From: JAZDGX01 sp043806645
GTDB taxonomy: Bacteria; Eisenbacteria; RBG-16-71-46; CAIMUX01; WJJG01
Length of the DNA stretch: 28,989 nt
Direction: 5' to 3'
Assembly (NCBI GenBank): GCA_043806645.1
Contig: JAZDGX010000220.1
Location: 1 to 28,989, forward strand
The position numbers and the translations under genes were made by a program. The notes under the pieces were generated by a model. It saw only the letters and a list, made by a program, of their open reading frames with translations. It was not told the DNA's origin and ran no database searches. Shown piece after piece: positions 23,639 to 28,989 of this stretch. Position 1 is the first letter of the stretch. Every line of letters begins with the position of its first letter.

Positions 23639-26140
23639 TCAGCGAGGGGCGAGATCGAACTCAAAGCACTCCTCTCCCCCGTTGCCCGCGCGGTCGACAA
23701 CGTTCACGGTCCATACATGACGGCCCGCAGCGAGGGGTCCGTCCACCTCGGCCGAGAGCCACCCTCGATCCACATCCCAGACCGCGAGCAGCATCCTGCC
23801 ATCGAGGGTGATGTCCGCCTGCACCGGCTCGAAGCCGCTGCCCCGCTCATCGATTCGCGCGCCCACCCGAGCCGGCGCAATGTGGACCAGGGCCCCCGCC
23901 GAGGGCGCCCCGTCCCAGACCCGCGGCGCGGTCACGTCGGCCAGCACCGCATAACAGCCCAGTTCCGCCAGCGCCAAAGCCCGCCCCGGCTCTGCAACGG
24001 TGGGACAGATCCAGCGCCAGCTTCCATCGTTGCGAAGCCTGTACAGTCCCTGCCGCCGCGCCTCGGCTCCATCGGACACGAAGCCCTCGCCCACGAAGAG
24101 TTCGATGGGCTGCTGAAGCGGCCACCATCCCGGCTCCAGGACGAGCACCGGGGAGAGGGCCTTCAGGCGCTGCGCCTCCATCCCTGCTTCCGCGAGCGCG
24201 GAAACTCTTGCCGCCGTTCCGACCGGGCCGGAGTCGGGCGCCGCCGCCGGGGACGGGTCTTTCAGGAGGGCGATTCCCGCCTGCACGGCCGTCGGCCCGA
24301 AAAAGCTATCAGCGCCCGGCCGGAGGGTCAATCCGGCATGAGGGACCTTCAGGAGCGCCGGAGCCCGCTTCCCTCCCCAGATGGCCAGCCCCTCCAAAGG
24401 GATCGGCGGCCCAAGCGGACGGCCCTCGATCGACAGGCGCAGCGCCGACCATTCACCCTCCGCATCTTCCATCCCGCATGCGAAATACCATCCCCCTCCC
24501 GGACCGGTCCCCCTCAACTGGAGCGGCAGAGCCCGTCCCCCGTCTCCTTCGAGCGATGCCCGAGGGATTCCAGGCAGGAGCGTGGGAGGAAAGACTTCGC
24601 ACCCCAGAAAACCCTCCTCGAAGTGCAACGACAGACCAGCCCGCTCCTCGAGCTTGCCATCTGCGGCCGGGGGGCCGACCCACAGGGGAGGCAAGGCGGG
24701 CCGCCCTTCCCACCAAACCTCTACCGCACCGGGAAGCTGCAGGTGCGAACTGGACCAGCCGTTGTCGAGCGCGAGCCATGGGAGTCTCTCTGGTCCGGAG
24801 GCGCCCACCCGCACGATCCGCATGCCGTCCGGGAAGCGGGGGGATGGTCCGCCTGCGCCACCGCCTTGGCCACCACCTTCGCCACCGCCTTGCCCACCGC
24901 CTTGCCCACCGCCTTGCCCACCACCTTCACCTCGGTCTTCCGCGCTGACTTCACTGCCAGCTTCGCCAATGTCCTCAGGTGCGCGTCCTGACGGCTCCCC
25001 CGGTCGGGGGACCGGAGCGAACCGCAGCCCCAACAACCATCCTCCCTGATCGTCGGGTGCGCACCGCCAACACTCCACGACCGGCCGCGGGGCAACGGCC
25101 ACTGTCCAGGAGAACTCGGCTTGATTGCCGGCGCCGTCGGCCGCTTCGATACAGAGGGCATGCACTCCCGGCTCGATACGGCTTAGATCGAGAATCCCGT
25201 CGAGGGCGGGATCGGCACACTGATCGGAGCGGGAACCGGGCGGCCAGCGATAGAGACGATAGGACCATCGGCCCGCTCCCGTTTCGCTTCGCCCGTAGAC
25301 TCGCTCCACGTCGCGGGCGCGGTCGAAATCGAGTCGCTCGAAACGTCGGCGGAAGACGACCTCTCCATCCAGAAGCAGCGTGATCTCCTTCGGTGCCAAT
25401 CGGGCATCGGATGTTCCGCTTCGGTCGATGACCCCACACTCGACGCCGATCCGTCCCCAGACACGCAGCGGATCGCCCCCCGCTGGGTCCGGCGTCGCTC
25501 GCACGCCATCGCCCGCAAAGGCATCTGCGCTCAAGGCCCGCATCCAGACGGGACCGATCGCCGGTGCCAGGAGATCGGTCGCGGCCATGCCCAGGTCGAG
25601 AGGATTCACCGGCTCGTCTCCGCGACGGAATTCAAAGTGCAAGTGCGGCGGACCGGATCCCGTCTCCCCCGACCAGGCCAGGGTGTCCGCGGCCGAGAAT
25701 CGAAACCGCCCCGGCTCGGGGTAGAGATCGACCTCGTACTCGCCCCGCGCCCATTGCGCATCGCGCAGGTAGTCCTCCAGCGGCCGCGCGAAGTGATCAA
25801 GGTGTCCGTAGACCGCGAGGAGGCCGCCGGCTAGCTCCAGATAGATCGCTCTGCCGTATCCGCCGCCGCCCGCGCGCAAGCGCACGACCGTTCCATCCCC
25901 GACCGCCCGCACGATCTCGCCGCAGCTTCCCCCGGTCGAGAAATCCATGCCCGTGTGCAGATGCCCGCTACGGTGCTCTCCGAAAGTCCCCGTGATCCGC
26001 AGGGGCGGCTGTAGAGGGGAGACCCACACCGCGGGGCCTCCCTGCTGGGCATGGTCGTTTTCAGCCGCGGCACCGGCGCCCAGGCCCCCGCCCGCGGCAC
26101 AGAGCAACGCGCCCGCCAGAATGCGGATCACCCTGCGCAA
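23639..26140 (-). CDS. Secreted M23-family peptidase (LytM/NlpD-like) with long C-terminal region
   Basis: 833 residues from a TTG at 26140. I prefer this start because AAGGAG lies exactly 6 bases upstream and it gives a clean signal peptide (RRVIRILAGALLCAAGGGLG, cut near residue 26); in-frame ATGs at 26176 and 26269 would place the signal deep inside. The peptidase domain (about 40-185) has the zinc ligands HTGMD (His62, Asp66) and HLHFEF (His166, His168), with YGHLDHF (His113), so it should cut peptidoglycan cross-links. Between about residues 148 and 165 the usual SGETGSG loop is present. After it come Ig-like beta domains, a Gly-Gln repeat linker at 405-428, and a C-terminal Ig-like domain (SAEVDGPLAAGRHVWTVNVV). 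It probably acts in the periplasm or at the surface. It lies 61 bases before accA, with no functional link evident. Confidence 0.88.
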   Translation of the reverse strand: MRRVIRILAGALLCAAGGGLGAGAAAENDHAQQGGPAVWVSPLQPPLRITGTFGEHRSGHLHTGMDFSTGGSCGEIVRAVGDGTVVRLRAGGGGYGRAIYLELAGGLLAVYGHLDHFARPLEDYLRDAQWARGEYEVDLYPEPGRFRFSAADTLAWSGETGSGPPHLHFEFRRGDEPVNPLDLGMAATDLLAPAIGPVWMRALSADAFAGDGVRATPDPAGGDPLRVWGRIGVECGVIDRSGTSDARLAPKEITLLLDGEVVFRRRFERLDFDRARDVERVYGRSETGAGRWSYRLYRWPPGSRSDQCADPALDGILDLSRIEPGVHALCIEAADGAGNQAEFSWTVAVAPRPVVECWRCAPDDQGGWLLGLRFAPVPRPGEPSGRAPEDIGEAGSEVSAEDRGEGGGQGGGQGGGQGGGEGGGQGGGAGGPSPRFPDGMRIVRVGASGPERLPWLALDNGWSSSHLQLPGAVEVWWEGRPALPPLWVGPPAADGKLEERAGLSLHFEEGFLGCEVFPPTLLPGIPRASLEGDGGRALPLQLRGTGPGGGWYFACGMEDAEGEWSALRLSIEGRPLGPPIPLEGLAIWGGKRAPALLKVPHAGLTLRPGADSFFGPTAVQAGIALLKDPSPAAAPDSGPVGTAARVSALAEAGMEAQRLKALSPVLVLEPGWWPLQQPIELFVGEGFVSDGAEARRQGLYRLRNDGSWRWICPTVAEPGRALALAELGCYAVLADVTAPRVWDGAPSAGALVHIAPARVGARIDERGSGFEPVQADITLDGRMLLAVWDVDRGWLSAEVDGPLAAGRHVWTVNVVDRAGNGGEECFEFDLAPR
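24857..24928 (-). repeat. Six 12-bp repeats encoding a Gly/Gln-rich linker
   Basis: Six consecutive 12-base units read GCCACCGCCTTG with small changes on the plus strand; the minus strand encodes GGGQ or GGGE repeats at residues 405-428 of the M23 protein. It separates the peptidase half from the C-terminal domains and would be flexible. Such short repeats can change in number by slippage without breaking the frame. Confidence 0.85.
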
Positions 26141-26146
26141 CTCAGT

Positions 26147-26152
26147 CTCCTT
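26147..26152 (-). promoter_or_regulatory. Ribosome binding site deciding the TTG start of the M23 gene
   Basis: AAGGAG on the minus strand, 6 bases before the TTG at 26140. Neither upstream in-frame ATG has an equally good site. Confidence 0.7.
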
Positions 26153-26438
26153 CAGCGATACGATTGAGATTTGCATAGCTCCCGTGCCAAGCATTGCAGA
26201 CTGCCACGCGAAAAGAAAGCGCCGGGCGGTTCTCCGAAGCTCGGCCGGCCCGCGGCCCCCGCTCCACATCGCGCAACCTCTGCCGAGTCAAGCAAGAGTC
26301 GCATTCGCCGTGGGGAAATCCACCCGCGGCCGCGCCGCGGCATGGCCCTTGCTCCATGGGGAAGTGAATCAGACGGTCCGGACACCGTGCGGTGCAGGTT
26401 CTGCAGAGAACCCCGGCGGTAGTCGCCCGTGAACCATG

Positions 26439-26444
26439 AGGAGG
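26439..26444 (+). promoter_or_regulatory. Ribosome binding site for the FN3 lipoprotein
   Basis: Perfect AGGAGG with a 6-base spacer before the ATG at 26451. It decides against the in-frame ATG at 26436, which overlaps this site. Confidence 0.8.
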
Positions 26445-26450
26445 TCCTGC

Positions 26451-27008
26451 ATGTTTCGCTCGCGTTCGCTTTGTCTGCTGTCGCTCCTCGGACTGCTCGC
26501 CCTGGTCTTCGCCGGGTGCAGTCACGAGGATGGCGCGTTCGTCGGTCCGGGAGAACCCACTCCCGAATCACGCCTCAATGACAGTCCTCCCTCCATGCCG
26601 AGCGGGCTCTCCATTCTGAAGGCCACCGACCAGGGCTTCTCGCTGACATGGACGCCCAATCGCGAGGAGGATCTGGCGGGGTACCGGTTCTACGTCTATG
26701 ATCCGAGCCCCTATCGCATGAACAGCTATCGCTGCACTCATGGGACGGCGCTGATCGATGCCGCCACGTCGCGTTATGTATTCACCGAAGACACATCCCG
26801 GGGCCCGCACTATTTCATGTTGGCCGCCGTGGACACCGACGGCAATGAGAGCAATTGGTGCGGCCCTCTCGAATTCGTCTATGCTGGACCCTCGGACCCG
26901 TGCGAGAGAAACGAGATCGAGAGCGTCGAGCCCGACGGCTCCGGACAGCCCGCGGGTCCGCCGGACGAGTGGTGCCCGGGCCGGGAAGAGGCCGAACAGA
27001 CCAAGTAG
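26451..27008 (+). CDS. Fibronectin type III-like lipoprotein
   Basis: 185 residues. The signal MFRSRSLCLLSLLGLLALVF is followed by AGC with Cys23 as the lipid attachment site, so it is a lipoprotein of the inner or outer membrane. After a short linker, residues about 44-147 form one FN3-like domain: PSMPSGLSILKATDQGFSLT, then WTPNREEDLAGYRFYVYDP, then YFMLAAVDTDGNESNW, with the typical Trp in the B strand and a Tyr in the C strand. Such domains bind proteins or carbohydrates; no active site is visible. A Pro/Gly/Glu-rich tail with one Cys (DEWCPGREE) follows. It stands alone, divergent from the M23 gene and separated from pyrE by 281 bases with a hairpin, so it is probably a single-gene unit. 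Function unknown. Confidence 0.82.
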   Translation: MFRSRSLCLLSLLGLLALVFAGCSHEDGAFVGPGEPTPESRLNDSPPSMPSGLSILKATDQGFSLTWTPNREEDLAGYRFYVYDPSPYRMNSYRCTHGTALIDAATSRYVFTEDTSRGPHYFMLAAVDTDGNESNWCGPLEFVYAGPSDPCERNEIESVEPDGSGQPAGPPDEWCPGREEAEQTK

Positions 27009-27063
27009 GGCAGACAGCGGGGCGCGTGACGCATTGCCGCGTTCACGGATCCTCCGCTTGATT

Positions 27064-27099
27064 CGGGCCGGCGCCGAACAACCTTCGCGCGCCGGCCCG
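27064..27099 (+). terminator. Strong GC-rich hairpin downstream of the FN3 lipoprotein gene
   Basis: An 11-bp perfect inverted repeat, CGGGCCGGCGC at 27064-27074 and GCGCCGGCCCG at 27089-27099, with a 14-base loop, 56 bases after the lipoprotein stop. No T-run follows, so it is either a weak intrinsic terminator or a hairpin that protects the RNA end. Confidence 0.45.
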
Positions 27100-27110
27100 C
27101 TGCCGTCCCG

Positions 27111-27180
27111 CCTGGACATGGCCACGCGCCTTGACACGGCCACACCCCTCGACATGACCGCCTTGACATGACCCCACGCG
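27111..27180 (+). repeat. Four near-copies of a CCTTGACATGACC motif upstream of pyrE
   Basis: Related 13-base motifs start at 27111 (CCTGGACATGGCC), 27129 (CCTTGACACGGCC), 27147 (CCTCGACATGACC) and 27161 (CCTTGACATGACC), spaced 18, 18 and 14 bases apart. The last includes the -35 box of the pyrE promoter. This could be a diverged tandem duplication or a set of operator sites. Confidence 0.6.
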
Positions 27181-27191
27181 GTGCCTAGACT
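27163..27191 (+). promoter_or_regulatory. Sigma70-type promoter for pyrE and the Nudix gene
   Basis: TTGACA at 27163-27168 and TAGACT at 27186-27191 with a 17-base spacer: a perfect -35, a four-of-six -10 and ideal spacing. Transcription would begin near 27198, giving a leader of about 90 bases before pyrE. No attenuator-like peptide was recognised in that leader. Confidence 0.6.
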
Positions 27192-27289
27192 CTCCGCCAA
27201 CTTCCATCGGATGGGTGAACGAGGTCGAATGACTGTGCGCTGCAGGACCCGTTGACATCCGAGCAACCCACACCGGAGAATCAGGCGGG

Positions 27290-27964
27290 ATGAAGCCCAT
27301 CTTTCCGAATGAAACCGAGCGGCGCGGTGCGCGGGCCCGGTTGCGCGATCTGATCCGCCAGTTCTCCCTGGAGTTCGGCTCCTTCACGCTCGCTTCGGGC
27401 GCCCAGAGTCATTTCTATCTGGATCTGCGTCGCACGACGACCCATCCCGAGGGTTCGTATCTGGTCGGAACGCTCCTGCTCGACCGGCTGCAAGAGAACT
27501 GGCCCGACGCCGCCGGCGGGCCGTCGCTGGGTGCGGATCCGATCACCGGAGCCCTCGCTGCGCTCAGCCATCTCCACGGCGAACCGTTGAAGACCTTCAT
27601 CGTGCGCTCGACGTTCAAGGAGCATGGCTTGGGACGGGCCATCGAGGGCAACCTCAATCCCGGGGACCGGGTGGTGCTCTTCGATGATGTGGTCACCCAG
27701 GGCGGATCGCTGATCCGCGCGGCCAGGGTGGTGCGCGAGTTCGGCGCACGGGCCGGGCACGCCCTTACGATCCTCGATCGCTTGCAGGGTGGGGCGGAGC
27801 GGTTGGCACGAGAAGGTCTCGACCTTCAAGCGCTCTTCACCCTCACCGACATCCTGAAGCCCGACGAAATCGCGGCTCCCCCCGGATTCTCCCAGGAGGG
27901 GCGGCGCAGCGGCGCGGCGGCCCCGCTGGCAGGGATCGATCCGGCGGGAAGCGGAGAGGCATGA
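27290..27964 (+). CDS. pyrE: Orotate phosphoribosyltransferase PyrE
   Basis: Joins orotate to PRPP to make OMP in the penultimate step of UMP synthesis, in the cytoplasm. 224 residues from an ATG at 27290, after GGAG and GGCGGG. Near the N-terminus, FGSFTLASGAQSHFYLDLRR (29-48) is the family-typical F-(T/K)LxSG-x-SxFYxD segment. GADPITGALA at 81-90 and RSTFKEHGLGRAIEG (106-120) with the catalytic-loop Lys110 follow. The PRPP-binding motif VVLFDDVVTQGGSL is at 128-141. The last 30 or so residues (after about 194) form a Gly/Ala-rich tail not usual in the family. The stop overlaps the next start as ATGA, so the Nudix gene is translationally coupled. A good promoter lies 100 bases upstream. Confidence 0.95.
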   Translation: MKPIFPNETERRGARARLRDLIRQFSLEFGSFTLASGAQSHFYLDLRRTTTHPEGSYLVGTLLLDRLQENWPDAAGGPSLGADPITGALAALSHLHGEPLKTFIVRSTFKEHGLGRAIEGNLNPGDRVVLFDDVVTQGGSLIRAARVVREFGARAGHALTILDRLQGGAERLAREGLDLQALFTLTDILKPDEIAAPPGFSQEGRRSGAAAPLAGIDPAGSGEA

Positions 27965-28395
27965 GACATATTCCCTGTCCTGCCTGCGGCCACGCCGTCC
28001 CGATTCCCTTCCCGCTCGTCGCAGTCGACTGCATCATCCGCGATGATCAGGGGTGCGTGCTTCTGATCCGGCGCCTGCATCCCCCACCGGGTTGGGCGCT
28101 GCCCGGGGGCTTTGTCGAGCCCGATGAGACGCTCGAGCAAGCCGTGGCGCGAGAGCTCGAGGAAGAGACGGGATTGCGGCTCATCGAGGCGAGGCAGTTC
28201 CACGCCTACTCGGGCCCCGGGCGGGACCCGCGTCATCCGATGGTCTCGGTCATCTTCATCGGCCGGGCGGAAGGGACGCCGGTAGCAGGCAGCGATGCCG
28301 GCCAGGTGGCCTTCTTCCCCCTGAATGCCCTGCCTGCGGAGCTCGCCTTCGATCACCGCCGCGTTATCGCCGATGCCGCGCGTGTGGAGGCTTGA
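27961..28395 (+). CDS. Nudix hydrolase
   Basis: 144 residues with a complete Nudix box at 50-72 (GFVEPDETLEQAVARELEEE, then TGL), fitting G-x5-E-x7-REUxEExGU with the metal-binding Glu residues 65-69. Nudix enzymes split nucleoside diphosphates linked to another group; candidates here are oxidised dNTPs, ADP-ribose or NADH. The N-terminus MRHIPCPACGHAVPIPFPLV has a lone Cys pair (Cys6, Cys9), like the zinc-ribbon remnant seen in some NADH pyrophosphatase or ADP-ribose hydrolase relatives. It begins on the last bases of pyrE (ATGA), so it is co-translated with it, perhaps for clean-up of nucleotides. The true substrate cannot be read from the sequence. Confidence 0.92.
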   Translation: MRHIPCPACGHAVPIPFPLVAVDCIIRDDQGCVLLIRRLHPPPGWALPGGFVEPDETLEQAVARELEEETGLRLIEARQFHAYSGPGRDPRHPMVSVIFIGRAEGTPVAGSDAGQVAFFPLNALPAELAFDHRRVIADAARVEA

Positions 28396-28422
28396 CCCGC
28401 CGCGAGCCTGCCTGCGGCTGGT

Positions 28423-28989
28423 CTACGGTCCGGGGCCGGAGGCGACATCAAGGGGCTCGATCGAGATTCTCCCCGCGCCGAGTTCGCCAAGCAGATCGCC
28501 GAGCGCCTTGACGCGCCCGCGCGGCACTTCACAAAGCAACTCGGGTTCGGGATCGAAACGGCGGCCGATCACGACCGCCCCCTCACGGCCGAGCGCGGAT
28601 TCCACGCTTCCGAGCAGGGGAAAGGGGAGCTTGATGCGCAGCCGCAGCAAGGGAATGTGCTCGCGCACGTGCGCGTCGGAAAGCGCCGCGTTCGCCGCAG
28701 CCCCGTAGGCGCGCACCAAGCCGCCGGCCCCCAGCTTGATTCCGCCGAAGTAACGCACGGTCACGACGGCGGCGCCTACGATTGCGCGCGCCTGCAGCAC
28801 CTGCAGCGTGGGGCGCCCGGCGGTGCCCCCGGGCTCTCCATCGTCATCGCAGCGTTCCAGGATCCCGCTGCCGCGGTCGAGCAGGCGCCAGGCCCACACA
28901 TGGTGCGTCGCCTTCGGATGCGCCGCGCGGGACTCTTGAAGCCGCGACTCCGCCTCCGCGGCTGACGCACAGGGGTAGACGGTGGCGAG
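28423..28989 (-). CDS. YigZ/IMPACT family protein (N-terminus beyond window)
   Basis: 188 codons are visible on the minus strand, open to the right edge, so the first few dozen residues are missing; the whole family is about 200-210 residues. The visible start (LATVYPCASAAEAESRLQES, then KATHHVWAWRL) matches the early YigZ region. The signature follows: DDDGEPGGTAGRPTLQVLQ and RYFGGIKLGAGGLVRAYG. The C-terminal ferredoxin-like domain (LRLRIKLPFPLLGSVESALG) is complete. Its eukaryotic relative IMPACT binds translation regulators; the bacterial role is unclear, possibly RNA or ribosome related. A GTG at 28899 is not the true start because homology continues upstream. It converges with the Nudix gene across 27 bases. 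Confidence 0.92.
   Translation of the reverse strand, partial: LATVYPCASAAEAESRLQESRAAHPKATHHVWAWRLLDRGSGILERCDDDGEPGGTAGRPTLQVLQARAIVGAAVVTVRYFGGIKLGAGGLVRAYGAAANAALSDAHVREHIPLLRLRIKLPFPLLGSVESALGREGAVVIGRRFDPEPELLCEVPRGRVKALGDLLGELGAGRISIEPLDVASGPGP

Larger units (their letters stand above)
26141..26450. other. Divergent intergenic region between the M23 peptidase and the FN3 lipoprotein
   Basis: This 310-base region must hold promoters for two divergent genes, but no clear -35/-10 pair was found. Two small inverted repeats stand out: CCGCGGC-CGC-GCCGCGG at 26324-26340, and GGTTCT-GCAG-AGAACC at 26397-26412. The latter lies about 40 bases before the lipoprotein start and could be an operator or a hairpin in the leader. 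Open frames here look like noise. Confidence 0.45.

Overview
The window is GC-rich bacterial DNA, densely packed with genes. Its gene content points to a Gram-negative member of the FCB assemblage outside the classical Bacteroidetes, such as an Eisenbacteria-, Krumholzibacteria- or Latescibacteria-like lineage. That placement is inference. It rests on a PorU-type C25 protease next to a PorV-family barrel, an Omp85 protein, FlgD/Por-type C-terminal sorting domains and an LPGxGQ protein pair. No rRNA, tRNA, CRISPR array or mobile element was seen.

Layout: (1) 1-233 (-) holds the N-terminus of a family 2 glycosyltransferase that runs off the left edge. (2) 578-2620 (+) is ligA, DNA ligase. (3) 2637-21654 (-) is a run of ten co-directional genes, in transcription order: Trm112-like zinc protein, PorU-like C25 protease, PorV-like barrel, M6 metalloprotease with a Por-type tail, two tandem LPGxGQ paralogues, a secreted beta-propeller, a 1,100-residue outer-membrane protein, an Omp85 barrel and a parvulin-type peptidyl-prolyl isomerase. 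Several junctions overlap (TAGTG, 32 nt, 14 nt). (4) 21834-22318 (+) is a decayed family 9 glycosyltransferase. (5) 22372-26140 (-) carries accA, with a repeat-rich N-terminal extension, and an M23 peptidase. (6) 26451-28395 (+) carries an FN3 lipoprotein, then pyrE and a Nudix hydrolase joined by an ATGA overlap. (7) 28423-28989 (-) is a YigZ/IMPACT protein cut by the right edge.

The centre of interest is region 3. PorU and PorV form part of the cell-surface attachment complex of the type IX secretion system (T9SS) in Bacteroidetes. Here they are linked to a metalloprotease whose tail looks like a T9SS sorting domain, and to outer-membrane assembly factors (Omp85, PpiC) and an uncharacterised large outer-membrane protein. 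The simplest reading is one envelope and secretion module: PpiC and Omp85 help fold barrels, PorV shuttles substrates, PorU processes or anchors them, and the M6 protease is a linked cargo. The functions of the large barrel, propeller and LPGxGQ pair are unknown. The remaining genes are housekeeping: DNA joining, fatty acid synthesis, pyrimidine synthesis, nucleotide clean-up and cell-wall turnover.
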